Of a DNA stretch of 64,000 nt, positions 1 through 10,678 are shown piece by piece; the first letter of the stretch is position 1; every line of letters begins with the position of its first letter. A program made the position numbers and the translations under genes. The stretch spans positions 124,001-188,000 of the forward strand of contig CAJHNH020004546.1 of NCBI GenBank assembly GCA_905116865.2, read 5' to 3'. The notes beneath the pieces were generated by a model. That model did not search any database. It worked only from the letters and a program-made list of their open reading frames with translations, and was not told the origin of the DNA. Origin of the DNA: Candidula unifasciata (lineage: Eukaryota; Mollusca; Gastropoda; Stylommatophora; Geomitridae).

Positions 1-640
1 TGAAGGAGAACAAAAGCTTGCAAATGCAGATTAAAACACTTAGACTGCATTACAGCAAGGAAAGAAAACAGATGTCTTTGAAAACTCTGAATGAGAAGAA
101 TGAGAACTTTTTCAGTTTTCTCATTTGACCGTAAAATATATTGGAAAGATATCAAACTTAAACCTAGAATTTGCATTTTATTTTTAATAGTTTCTAAGAT
201 ATCCAACAAATACTGTGGTTGCATAAAATAATAGATCGTAAAGTATCAGACAACAATACAGTCTGTGATCATGAAAAACAATACTACCACTGATGACGAT
301 GCGAGCAATCGTGCCGGCATCGACTCATTGACACGAAAATGACCTTCCGTGGTAACTTTCTGCATTAAATCTCAACAACTAAGAGAATATATAAATTCAT
401 AGCAATAAAACAGAACACAAAGAACATTAGGAGAACGGATCTCACTTGGATCTGGTTTGCTGCGTTGAGCATATTCCTGGATTGGCGAAAATTCGAAGAA
501 CGAATCTGGATTTGGTGATCGCTGGAGTTGCCATGTTGAGGGAGAGCTGGTGATGGCTGGCTGAGTTCAAGGACAGGTCAAGTTTAACGCTCTAACACTA
601 AACTTCGGCGACTAAAGAGCTCGTTCTAGGTTTGTTTTCG
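1..640. other. non-coding, nothing recognised
   Basis: AT-rich sequence without a long open frame, tandem repeat or recognisable element. It is the left flank of the hAT-like element that starts at 655. Confidence 0.5.
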
Positions 641-646
641 GACAGG

Positions 647-654
647 AGACAGCA
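647..654. repeat. 8-bp target site duplication, left
   Basis: AGACAGCA directly precedes the left terminal inverted repeat; the same 8 bases follow the right end at 2881-2888. Confidence 0.85.
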
Positions 655-1146
655 CAGGGTTGCCATGTTGGCATTTTTTATGCCAGATTCCACAAATTTG
701 GCATATTTGAAATTGAACTGGCATAAGATAATAAACTGGCATATTTTGGCATATTTGGGGTTTTTCCTGGCATTTTTTTTTATCAAGGTGTGCTCACATT
801 TGCTTCATAGTTTCTCCGTTAGAAACACGCAGATTTACTAAAAGCAATTTAGATCTACAGTTAACATCTTTATTTCAGTTTGACTTTGTTGTGATGTCCT
901 GGTACTGACTAATGGTAATGGAGATTCGCTCCGTTTCCTATTGTTTTTGTTGTCTTCCTAAACAGATCATGACTTCGATAAGCTGGGCCCTTTGTAATTT
1001 ATCTTAATCTACTAGAATAAATGCGGGATATAAAACCAAAACCCACCACTGATACCAAGTGATTCAGACTGTTCAGTAACTACTTAAGGACAGAAAATAA
1101 AGAGAATATAGACCTTGTTCTGTCTTAGATTTTATTACTTTTACCA

Positions 1147-1570
1147 ATGGCCACGTCATCCCAAAAAATGGAAAGCATCTTAAGACATCGCAAGTATAAT
1201 AGTAACTGGAGGAAAACATACCCACGGCTTCAGACAGATCAGAGACAGCATATAGTAAACTGTGTCAGTGTACTGTTGCACCAAGAATTAGTAGCATGTC
1301 AAATCATGTAAAATCCTAAGAACACAGGATGAAAACTATCAAAAAGTCAGTCACAGCTTATTACAACAATGACTCCTAGGCAAAGTAGTGATAAAGTTGA
1401 AGGCAGCAGAGTTGCAGCTTGCTGTAGGTGTGACCTGCCATTGTGCAATAAGCACAATTGATCATCTAAGTGAAATCATGAGAGCGCATGATCGGGGAAG
1501 TACATTGGAGCACATACAGTTGCATAGAACTAAATGTTCATGCCTAATAAAAACATTATATCGCCTACAC
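1147..1570 (+). pseudogene. hAT transposase N-terminal relic
   Basis: An ATG at 1147 opens a frame that reads KYNSNWRKTYPRLQTDQ. This resembles the start of the zinc-finger-like N-terminal region of hAT transposase-like proteins (W..YPWL pattern). After VNCVS the match continues in another frame with cysteine and histidine residues (SMSNHVKS), so there is a frameshift. From 1388 a further open stretch contains AELQLA, IDHLSEIM and HRTKCSCLIKT, which matches in pattern the segment after the finger in such transposases. Stops and frame changes show that it is dead. The assignment is by remembered family pattern, supported by the hAT ends and target duplication around it. Confidence 0.6.
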
Positions 1571-1625
1571 TTAAAGATGTCCGCTACTAGACAACATCAG
1601 ATCTCTGTACCAAACAAGCTCAAGC

Positions 1626-2656
1626 GTAGTTAGAACAAACGTTGGTGTGACAGACGAATTCATACTAAGAACAGGAGTAAGACAGGGTTGTGTACTATCA
1701 CCACTACTATTCAATATATACATGGACAGAATAACAACAGCAGCAAACCATGTAATGATAAGCGAACTGTTAACTACACCAAGCAATGAGACAGAGTTAG
1801 TTGAAAGAGATCATTATAATGAAAACATACACGCCGATCCTGATGAAGTATATCCCCAACTAAACGAAATACTTTTCGCAGACGACCAAAGCATAATACA
1901 TGAAAACGAAAAAGAACTTCAAATCCACGTAAATGCGCTACACAGTCTGCAACGAATATAACATGAAGATCAGCATCACCAAAACAGAAATTCTGAACAT
2001 AAGTAGAACACCTAATATACTAACTATTCAAGTTAACAACGAACAACTCAAACAAGTGCAGCAATTTAAATACTTGGGGAGCATCTTCACAGATGATGGA
2101 AGAATTGATAGGGAACTTGAGGCAAGATGTCAAAAGGCGAACGCAGTAACTTACCAACTCTCCCCACTGCTAAAACACCCAAGCATCACTATGGCACTAA
2201 AACGACAACTGATAAATTGCATGTTTATACCAACCCTCTGCTACCAATGCCAAACCTGAGAAAAAGATCACGACGTGCGAAATGAGATGCTTACGTAAGG
2301 CTGCCAATGTCACAAGGAGAGACAGAGTTCGAAACGAGAACATTAGAGCAATTGTAGGAACCACACCATGCCTGCAATACATAAACAAGCAACAAATAGA
2401 GTGGTTTGGCCACTTGATGCGAAAGCAAACCGACCAACTGCCTCTTCGAGCATACAACGAACAGCACTACTGCCCTAGAGCAAGAGGCAGACCGAGAGTA
2501 CGGTGGATAGACAATATATCAGAGATCCTGAGGCAACACGGACTAACAACAACACGTGCAACACACCTGGCCCAAGATAGAAAACTGCGACTCCCCACTA
2601 CGCTTAAAGATGACCTTATTGGTGATTTCGGAACAAGACATATTCCATCAGTATAG
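1626..2656 (+). mobile_element. LINE reverse-transcriptase fragment nested in hAT element
   Basis: Three overlapping open pieces in different frames together make the back half of a non-LTR retrotransposon ORF2. The first (to about 1961) has the RT motifs TGVRQGCVLSPLLFNIYMD and FADDQSII. The second (1933-2259) has the thumb region FKYLGSIFTDDGRI. The third (2282-2656) has the C-terminal pattern WFGHLMRK...RGRPRVRWIDNISEIL typical of RTE-type elements in animal genomes. The catalytic FADD box is intact, but frameshifts and stops separate the pieces. It ends just before the hAT C-terminal relic, so it probably inserted into the transposase gene. Confidence 0.8.
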
Positions 2657-2776
2657 ATGAGTTGCAAAGGCTTCATTCCATCTGAGAAAATGCTTAAAGA
2701 TTTTAAATCCGAAAAGGTTTACGCCGTGTCTTCCGCTTGTTCCAGTGAGGATGACAGTGAAGAATTCAATCTATAG
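2657..2776 (+). pseudogene. possible hAT transposase C-terminal relic
   Basis: A 39-residue open frame from MSCKGFIPSEKMLKDF to an acidic end SSEDDSEEFNL lies between the LINE fragment and the right end of the hAT element. Position and acidic C-terminus suggest the end of the host element's transposase. Homology is not certain from sequence alone. Confidence 0.35.
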
Positions 2777-2880
2777 CTTTTGATGGGAAGCGAGTATAAT
2801 ATTTCACTTTATTTGGCATTTTCTGGCATATTTTGGGTAATGGTTTGGCATAAAATGAAGTTTTTCATCTGGCAACCCTG

Positions 2881-2888
2881 AGACAGCA
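2881..2888. repeat. 8-bp target site duplication, right
   Basis: AGACAGCA directly follows the right terminal inverted repeat of the hAT-like element. Confidence 0.85.
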
Positions 2889-3240
2889 TGTGACTGGAGA
2901 GTGTACTTTGACGTTAAAAAGGAATGTGTTAGTTGTAGATATCTCAGCCAAACTGTAAACCACAATACAAAAATCCATCCGCTCTTTTAAGGGTTAACGT
3001 AAAAGAAGAAGGGTGAAAGCTGGTTCACCTTTTCGTAAAGTGATCGACTCATCTCCCACCCTCAGGATGGACTGCAAAGTAACTTTGCAAATAATGTGGT
3101 TAAATCGTGTTTCTAGGATGTATTCCTAACTAATTCTTATCTTTGAGCTGTTGATCCTCTGGGCAGCAGTCCTTGAGTGCAACAATCTCCTCTTGGTGTG
3201 CAGATTCTAACACTCATGTCAACCCTTCGAAGGCCTCAGG
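2889..3240. other. non-coding, nothing recognised
   Basis: No coding signal or repeat recognised between the hAT target duplication and the next LINE fragment. Confidence 0.4.
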
Positions 3241-3244
3241 AACG

Positions 3245-4485
3245 TGGTTATCCTTGAACCATGTAGGGAAGGTAGATTTCACCAACAGTGGAGAGCAACG
3301 AGGAAATTTTGACAAGAACAAATTTGATGACATACATCAGAGTGAGGTTTGATCGCAGCCTGTCCCTCAAAGAACATGTTGACCATGTTATAACAAAAGC
3401 ACGCAAAGGCCTGTCAGCAATGAGGGTCCTGGCCACCGCTAACACTGAGCAGAGACTGCTTCTGCTTCTGTTTCAGGGACTTGTACTTTCTCCCATCGAA
3501 TATGCTCTTGCCATCCTCACTGTCAGCCATTCTCAGACTGAAAGACAAGAAAGTGTAAAACGAAGTGATGCGCATTATTCTGGGGTGCACTGGAGACACC
3601 TCTTGTGTAGCAGTGAGGTACCTTCTTGACTTCCCTACCATGCTCTTAAAGAAAAAATTTAAATATGCTTAAAAGGGGCAAATCATGGCTGGGTAGGGCA
3701 GAGGATGACATCATGCAGGTGTGTAGCCTCACAGATATCCATCCAGGTGAGGAGTAGATACCAGCGTCTAAAGCGCCCAATCTAACATTCTCCTGTGCCG
3801 TGACGCTCGATAGAAGTTGTCGGGAGCAGAATCCAGCTGCTGTCAATGCCGAGGTATGCGCGCTTATCAGTGACAAGTCAGGTGAGACGGATGTGATCTT
3901 CACATATTGGTCCGTTATACGAGGACATAAGAGTGCATGGGCATTTACAGCTCGCTCTTCAGGCAGAACAGTTCAGGAAGCCAGCAATGCCTTCTCCATG
4001 ATTACAAGCAGCATGTCGATGGAGGTGATGGTGTGGGCACAAGCTTTCATATGGCTAGAATCACAGGACTTTTCCCACTTGTGTGTGCTGAGTGAATCTT
4101 TCAACATGATCCGGCTGGTCGAGACAGGCTGGTTACGCAGACAGTGGTTTGAGTCTTTGCAAAACTCTCCTTTGTGTGCAGTTACCTTCATATTCGTCCC
4201 AGGGTATGCAGGTGTTGGTAATGAGAGAGCTGATAGACTGGCAAGTGCTGCATTAATTGAAGATGGCCGGCCCATGGATGACGCATTGTCATTGCCCTTA
4301 AAGAGACAGGACGTTCTGCGGATTTTGGAAGCAACGTGTCCACATCACTGCTAAGAATACGAGAATTAGGAGTTAAGATCGGCACAGCCAAGCATGAGAA
4401 GCACACCGGACGCACACAAAGTCTTGTTAACCAGCACAGGACTGGCACTATTAACCGCGCGACGCTGATGAAAATGTTATAGGCT
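3245..4485 (+). mobile_element. LINE ORF2 3' part (RT thumb and RNase H), degenerate
   Basis: The open frame at 3288-3629 reads VRFDRSLSLKEHVDHV...GLSAMRVLA...EQRLLLLLFQGLVLSPIEYAL, the thumb region after the reverse-transcriptase core of jockey-like LINEs. The frame at 3800-4354 carries an RNase H-like end with FVPGYAGVGNERADRLAS (the V-G-NE-AD pattern). After a frameshift, a segment with NQHRTG at about 4430-4440 recurs in related fragments at 24.1, 26.0, 33.5 and 44.4 kb. Frameshifts separate all pieces. Jockey-type rather than RTE-type is favoured because an RNase H domain is present. Confidence 0.75.
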
Positions 4486-4536
4486 AACCCCTCCCTCCCT
4501 TCTTAGACACTCAGTGTACGCTGTTGGTGTCTAATC

Positions 4537-4825
4537 CGCGCGTTGGAGAATAAATAGGCTGACCGTCATTTTATTGTACGAAGTTTTTTCGCCAGGGACA
4601 CAGATGAGTATCATTTATTTTATACATTAGAGTCCCATGAAGTCACTTCATAGTTAGAGCATATTTATGTATGTGTACTGTGTTGTCCTTTATGTGCTGA
4701 TGAAGGCTAATCGCCGCAACGTCCTTTGTTTGTTTATTGTGATCGATTTTGTAAAGCTAACATAAACTATTTGTTGTTTATTACCAACTTTTTCTCTTCC
4801 CTATAATTTTCTACCCTTTTAAAAA
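4537..4825 (+). repeat. dispersed repeat with hammerhead-like core, copy 1
   Basis: About 290 bp nearly identical to 11416-11702. It contains CTGATGA at 4697 followed by GGC-loop-GCC and GCAACGTCC, which resembles the hammerhead ribozyme core reported in Penelope-like retroelements. One core A (of GAAA) is C here. No reverse transcriptase of Penelope type was seen nearby. Confidence 0.5.
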
Positions 4826-5078
4826 AATGCAAATGTTAAGAATGGAATCTGAGCGCATAAGGATGTATCCGGAGTGCTGTGAAGATAATCTAACCTATAA
4901 CTCAAAACTCGAGGGAGCAATGACCAACCCAAGCTTGACTTCGGGTTACTGCGTATCTGCGGGTGCGCTAACATAACTGACATATGGCTGCACTAGACTT
5001 TTTGTATAGAGTTCTTTGCATCTTTCTGTTATCTTCTATGTCCTCTATCTGTCCATCTTATCTTCTGTGTCCTCTACA
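4826..5078. other. non-coding, nothing recognised
   Basis: No gene or clear repeat. Confidence 0.35.
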
Positions 5079-5118
5079 CGTCCCACTTGAGCTATTTATA
5101 AATAGCTCAAGTCGGACG
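5079..5118. repeat. near-perfect 40-bp palindrome
   Basis: The central 28 bases (5085-5112) are a perfect inverted repeat without a spacer: ACTTGAGCTATTTA followed by its reverse complement. The palindrome extends to 40 bp with a single mismatched pair. Confidence 0.8.
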
Positions 5119-5126
5119 TTGTCTTC

Positions 5127-5358
5127 TATACGGTTGTGTACTTTAATTTTAGGTGACCACACCTCGTCTGCTTCGAGATTTCGTGGAAAAAACCACAGAA
5201 CGTACCATAGTGTAGGGGGTTAAGTTAGAGTTAATAGTAGTCGCTATTCGTTTAACACTAACCCTAGCCCGACCTATAACATCGTATTGTGCAGAGAAAT
5301 CCCTGCGAAATCTCGAAGATGACGAGACGTAGTCACCTAAAATTAAAGTACCCACGTT
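5127..5358. mobile_element. inverted-repeat (foldback/MITE-like) element
   Basis: Arms of about 44 bp face each other: the segment with TTTAATTTTAGGTGAC near 5132 and its inverted copy near 5330-5352 (GTCACCTAAAATTAAA), about 88% identical by eye. No clear target duplication was seen. Confidence 0.5.
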
Positions 5359-5403
5359 TGTACGGATTTTTTGGATTCGCTTCAGTTGGATTCTCATCCA
5401 AAC

Positions 5404-7235
5404 ATGGGCGCCGGCAGGGCCATCCCTAACTGTACTGTCTACATGTGGCTGTGGGTGCTGGCACGACCATCTCTAGCTGTACTGTCCACATGAGGCTGTG
5501 GGCGTCGGTCCGGCCGTCCCTAGCTGTACTGTCTACATGAGGCTGTGGGCGCCGGTCCGGCCGTCCCTAACTGTACTGTCTACATGTGGCTGTGGGTGCC
5601 GGCACGGTCATCCCTAGCTGTACTGTCTACATGAGGCTGTGGACGCCCAGCCGTCTCTAATTGTACTGTCTTCATGTGGTTGTGGGTGCCGGTCCGACCG
5701 TCCCTAACTGTACTGTCTACATGTGGCTGTGGGTGCCGGCACGGCCATCTCTAGCTGTACTGTTTACATGTGGTTGTGGGTGCCGGTCCGACCGTCCCTA
5801 ACTGTACTGTCTACATGAGGCTGTGGGCGCCGGTCCGACCGTCCCTAACTGTACTGTCTACATGTGGTTGTGGGTGCCGGTCCGGCCGTCCCTAGCTGTA
5901 CTGTCTGCACGAGGCTGTGGGCGCCGGCCGTCCATAACTGTACTGTCCACACGAGGCTGTGGGCGCCGGCCGTCCCTAACTGTACTGTCTACATGTGGCT
6001 GTTGGCGCCAGCACGGCCGTCCCTAACTGTGCTGTCTACATGTGGCTGTTGGCGCCAGCACGGCCGTCCCTAATTGTACTGTCTACATGAGGCTGTGGAC
6101 GCCAGCACGGCCGTCCCTAACTGTACTGTCTACATGTGGCTGTTGGCGCCAGCACGGCCGTCCCTAACTGTGCTGTCTACATGAGGCTGTGGACGCCAGC
6201 ACGGCCGTCCCTAACTGTGCTGTCTACACGAGGCTGTGGGCGCCGGCCGTCTCTAATTGTACTGTCTTCATGTGGTTGTGGGTGCCGGTCCGACCGTCCC
6301 TAACTGTACTGTCTACATGTGGCTGTGGGTGCCGGCACGGCCATCTCTAGCTGTACTGTTTACATGTGGTTGTGGGTGCCGGTCCGACCGTCCCTAACTG
6401 TACTGTCTACATGAGGCTGTGGGCGCCGGTCCGACCGTCCCTAACTGTACTGTCTACATGTGGTTGTGGGTGCCGGTCCGGCCGTCCCTAGCTGTACTGT
6501 CTGCACGAGGCTGTGGGCGCCGGCCGTCCATAACTGTACTGTCCACACGAGGCTGTGGGCGCCGGCCGTCCCTAACTGTACTGTCTACATGTGGCTGTGG
6601 GTGCCGGCACGGCCATCTCTAGCTGTACTGTTTACATGTGGTTGTGGGTGCCGGTCCGACCGTCCCTAACTGTACTGTCTACATGAGGCTGTGGGCGCCG
6701 GTCCGACCGTCCCTAACTGTACTGTCTACATGTGGTTGTGGGTGCCGGTCCGGCCGTCCCTAGCTGTACTGTCTGCACGAGGCTGTGGGCGCCGGCCGTC
6801 CATAACTGTACTGTCCACACGAGGCTGTGGGCGCCGGCCGTCCCTAACTGTACTGTCTACATGTGGCTGTTGGCGCCAGCACGGCCGTCCCTAACTGTGC
6901 TGTCTACATGTGGCTGTTGGCGCCAGCACGGCCGTCCCTAACTGTGCTGTCTACATGAGGCTGTGGACGCCAGCACGGCCGTCCCTAACTGTGCTGTCTA
7001 CACGAGGCTGTGGGCGCCGGCCGTCCCTAACTGTACTGTCTACATGTGGCTGTTGGCACCAGCACGGCCATCCCTAACTGTACTGTCTACATGAGGCTGT
7101 GGACGCCCAGCCATCCCTAACTGTACTGTCTACATGAGGCTGTTGGCACCAGCACGGCCATCTCTAACTGTACTGTATACATGAGGCTGTGGACGCCCAG
7201 CCGTCCCTAATTGTACTGTCTACATGAGGCTCACA
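5404..7235 (+). repeat. minisatellite, 41-47-bp units, about 40 copies
   Basis: GC-rich units built around CTGTACTGTCTACATG, AGGCTGTGGGCGCCGG and CCGTCCCTAA. Length variants of 41-47 bp arise from loss of a few bases before CCGTCC. Blocks of several units are themselves duplicated: the block beginning at 5823 recurs at 6419 (offset 596) and at 6691 (offset 272). Open frames here are by-products. Confidence 0.9.
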
Positions 7236-7404
7236 TCGGCGACCTGGTCGACCATTGGCTCACCGGTAGACTATTTAGACTATGCTAGGATCGCATCAAC
7301 ACTACAAGAGTCCTTTTCAAGGCTACTTGGTGGCGACCAATGCCTCTGAGTTATCGATCAATCGGTTTGCCCCCTACGGCATGCTACTTAAAAAACCATC
7401 CTGA

Positions 7405-7671
7405 GATTACTTCGGACTACTTCGAGCACACTTGTACAGGATAGGCATAAAAGAATCTGCTGCCTGTGATTGTGGAGCAGAAAGACAGACCCCTGGGCAC
7501 ATACTGCAGTACTGCCCTTACCTCTCCTAGCAAAGACTGTGGATCTGGCCCAAGGGAGCCACATTGAAAGGGAAGCTATGGGGGACCGGTGGCGGCCTCA
7601 AACGCACAATCCTATTTGTGACCCAGACGGAACTCAATGTTTAGCATGACTGATGTCGAACGCAGAAGAAG
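7405..7671 (+). mobile_element. LINE 3' end leading into GAA tail
   Basis: Translation gives RAHLYRIGIKESAACDC, then ERQTPGHILQYCPYLS, a stop, and KRTILFVTQTELNV, the C-terminal end of a jockey-like LINE. The same end is present on the minus strand at 27388-27990. The element stops with GTCGAACGCAGAAGAAG and runs into the GAA tract that follows. Confidence 0.75.
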
Positions 7672-7676
7672 AAGAA

Positions 7677-7707
<31 letters not shown>

Positions 7708-7921
7708 AAGAAGAAGAAGAAGAAGAAGAAGAAGAAGAAGAAGAAGAAGAAGAAGAAGAAGAAGAAGAAGAAGAAGAAGAAGAAGAAGAAGAAGAAGAAG
7801 AAGAAGAAGAAGAAGAAGAAGAAGAAGAAGAAGAAGAAGAAGAAGAAGAAGAAGAAGAAGAAGAAGAAGAAGAAGAAGAAGAAGAAGAAGAAGAAGAAGA
7901 AGAAGAAGAAGAAGAAGAAGA

Positions 7922-7952
<31 letters not shown>

Positions 7953-8379
7953 AAGAAGAAGAAGAAGAAGAAGAAGAAGAAGAAGAAGAAGAAGAAGAAG
8001 AAGAAGAAGAAGAAGAAGAAGAAGAAGAAGAAGAAGAAGAAGAAGAAGAAGAAGAAGAAGAAGACAGAAGAAGAAGAAGAAGAAGAAGAAGAAGAAGAAG
8101 AAGAAGAAGAAGAAGAAGAAGAAGAAGAAGAAGAAGAAGAAAACAAGAAGAAGAAGAAGAAGAAGAAGAAGAAGAAGAAGAAGAAGAAGAAGAAGAAGAA
8201 GAAGAAGAAGAAGAAGAAGAAGAAGAAGAAGAAGAAGAAGAAGAAGAAGAAGAAGAAGAAGAAGAAGAAGAAGAAGAAGAAGAAGAAGAAGAAGAAGAAG
8301 AAGAAGAAGAAGAAGAAGAAGAAGAAGAAGAAGAAGAAGAAGAAGAAGAAGAAGAAGAAGAAGAAGAAGAAGAAGAAGA
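7672..8379 (+). repeat. (GAA)n tract, about 236 triplets
   Basis: Roughly 708 bp of AAG/GAA triplets with only a few interruptions (near 7921, 8064 and 8140). It starts exactly at the short GAA tail of the LINE end before it. Open frames of poly-Arg, poly-Ser, poly-Leu or poly-Phe here are not genes. Confidence 0.95.
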
Positions 8380-8700
8380 TCCTAAGATTAAACAAATCTT
8401 ATTACAGGCGGCAGACCACCACATACCCCCTTCAACCCCACAATAAGCTATAAACAGGACACCATTAACGGCCACAGCAGCATGGTGTAATCTGCAGTCA
8501 TATAAAGGAAAGGATGTCTGGGTTGCCCAGTTTATTTACAAGTAAGCAGGTCAAGAAGTGAAGCATAACAGGGGCACTCTCTCGATGCTTGTACAGTGTG
8601 TATTTTTTTTTTTTTTTAATGACATAATTTTTTTTTTTTCATTTGGCCGATCCTACTTTTGAAATCACCGCCTGTGAAATAATACAGCATTAACTGCTAT
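8380..8700. other. non-coding, nothing recognised
   Basis: Unique-looking sequence with two short poly-T runs (8607-8640); no coding evidence. Confidence 0.4.
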
Positions 8701-10212
8701 AGTGTGTCTTATTGTGGATAGACAGCAGACAGTCCAAGAGCTACAGGCAACTGTAGACAAAGTGACTGACTGGTGTGCTAAAGTGGGTGTTGTCATAAAC
8801 TCAGAAAAGGCGGCTGTTTTGTGGTGCTCTCTGAACAATAGAATTGTAGGAGCTAATGTACCAAGCCTCACAATAACAGAAATATCAACAGAGAAAACAA
8901 ACTAAGGTACCAGAGTATCATTTTTTGATAGAAGCATGTCCTTTTGGCAGTTGTGGAGGCAGTTGCGATGAAATGCCAAAAAAGGCAATGTTATCAAGAT
9001 TAGGGCAGCAATGGACATGGAACAAAGAATATTGTTCACAATGTTCCAGCATGTGATCCTGTCGGTGATAGATTATTTTCTTGGGATGCTTACCATATCA
9101 AAGAGTCAGCTGATGAAACTTGAACGCATACAAAATGAAGCCATGCTAGTAATTCTGGGATTTACAAAAGAAACCCTGGCAGCATGTATGCGATTCATAC
9201 TTGCAATGTCTATTATTACAGATAGGCTCAAAGTTTTGCAAGCAAAGTCATATCTCAGAGTAGCTGCAGACAAGAGGTACCTCCTGCATGAAGCCCCGGG
9301 CAGAGCTAAGGGTCACAGACTGAAAAGAGGAAGGTCTTGGATGGCAAAGACTGAAGACACAATAAGAAATATGTGCAGACTTGATAAATCTGGGCGAGGA
9401 GAGGAGTGAGTCGAAATGCCCCACCAAGTTTCAGACTTGAGTAGGGTTCTTATCACTTTGGATCGTGAATGCAGGGACTGGCCAGCTGGGGCTGCAGAAT
9501 CAGAAGTTCAACAAATGATTCATGACAATTTACGCCCAAGTGATGTGATTGTATATACAGATGGCTCTGAACTGAAGGGCAGACGAAGCGCATGGAGGTT
9601 CAAAGCAAAATGAAATGGACGTCGCTTAGTGCAACAAAGCCTGGCATATGATATAACAACGTCTAGTTTGATAATGGAGGTGGAGGCAGTCACTGCTGCC
9701 TTCCGCTGGCTTGAGAATCAGCTGTACATACATGCCGTGATTTTAACTGACTCGCAGAGAATGTTAAGTGTGTTGGAGGCAGGCATGCTTCGTGCAGAGT
9801 GGCAAGCATTGCTTCAGAGTTCCTGGGTAGTTAGCGTTCTTTGAATTTTTTCTCCACGTCATGCCAGTGTATTGAGAAATGAGCAAGCAGATAAGCTGGC
9901 CGGCTCTGCACCACTTAGTGGTGAATTGATGTATGACAAGCTAGACGTTGTGATGGCCCTTTGGGAGCGAGTGAACAATGGGAGGGCACAAATAGATCAT
10001 TACGGTCTGAGGAGAATTGCTTGGCTGGAGTTACCAGGGGATTTGACCGACGCTTAACACTCAAGGGAAGGGAGAGACGGATATACACTAAAACAGTTGC
10101 TGCTACCATCGGAATTCGAACTCTTCGCTTGCTGCTGAATATGGGGACGGAGTTCTTATAGGGGTGTCCTGAGTTCTGTGATGTCGATTCTTAATTCAAC
10201 ATTCAACATTTT
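8700..10212 (+). mobile_element. jockey-like LINE 3' part (RT end, RNase H), degenerate
   Basis: Pieces in order: 8702-8905 (VDKVTDWCAKVGVVINSEKA, palm/thumb region), 9011-9409 (thumb and connection, with LERIQNEAMLVILG), 9416-9613 (start of RNase H with YTDGSELKG), 9629-9844 (MEVEAVTAAFRWLENQ and LTDSQRM, carrying the RNase H Glu and Asp) and 9872-10057 (RNEQADKLAG, then YGLRRIA). In-frame stops and frameshifts separate them. The 3' end reads CTGTGATGTCGATTCTTAATTCAACATTCAAC, a short TTCAACA tail. Many 3'-truncated relatives lie elsewhere in the window. Confidence 0.85.
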
Positions 10213-10214
10213 AA

Positions 10215-10515
10215 ATTTCTTATTCTTCTTCCTCTTTGCGTTCACCAGCTGTAAACTCTGGCTGAAAGTTATGGTTGTTCATCCACCTCTGGACTGCAGT
10301 TCTGTTCCAGAACCTGAGTGTTGCGTGTGCATCCGTTTGACAGATCCGACACATTTGTGTGCAGACTGCTGGTTCCTTGCCTCTCAGGCAGATGCACTCC
10401 GACTTCGAAAGAAGCTCTCGATTAGTCGACTCTTACAATATGCTTTTGGGTAGCCAGCGGGTCTATTCGTATGTTCCCTATAATAGGGCCCCAGAGCACA
10501 CACAGGGAATTTAAC
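10215..10515 (-). mobile_element. SINE-like family A copy
   Basis: One of eight related copies (10.2, 16.3, 25.2, 32.9, 37.1, 39.5, 41.8 and 52.9 kb). Diagnostic blocks are AACTCTGGCTGAAAGTT, GACAGATC..ACA, GCAGATGCACTCCGACTTCG and CAGAGCACACACAGGGAAT. On the minus strand it ends towards GAA-rich sequence (TCTTCTTCCTC at 10223). Confidence 0.75.
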
Positions 10516-10678
10516 ATTTATTGTGGGTACTGTTTTCCACGTCATAGCTCTATTCACAATCGATTCTACTGGAACAGTAATACGATGAGGCACTTAAGTA
10601 TCAGGAAGTGACATGATAAATTGTTGAACAACCACATTCGAATACCTGCCACCGTTAAGGAACACATCACCATCAGCT

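Larger units (their letters stand above)
655..2880 (+). mobile_element. hAT-like DNA transposon, defective, with LINE insert
   Basis: The ends are inverted: CAGGGTTGCCA at 655 and its reverse complement TGGCAACCCTG ending at 2880. Both are flanked by the identical 8-bp direct repeat AGACAGCA (647-654 and 2881-2888). An 8-bp duplication and a CAGGG-type end are typical of hAT transposons. Both subterminal regions are rich in the short motif GGCAT/GGCATA (left 675-775, right 2815-2855), a likely transposase-binding arrangement (inference). The interior keeps broken N-terminal and C-terminal transposase pieces separated by a LINE reverse-transcriptase fragment. No intact transposase remains, so the copy is not autonomous. 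Confidence 0.85.

Noticed and set aside
7612..8475. Long open frames of poly-Ser/Leu/Phe/Arg
   Set aside because: They are translations of the GAA tract; no composition other than the triplet repeat and no flanking gene structure.
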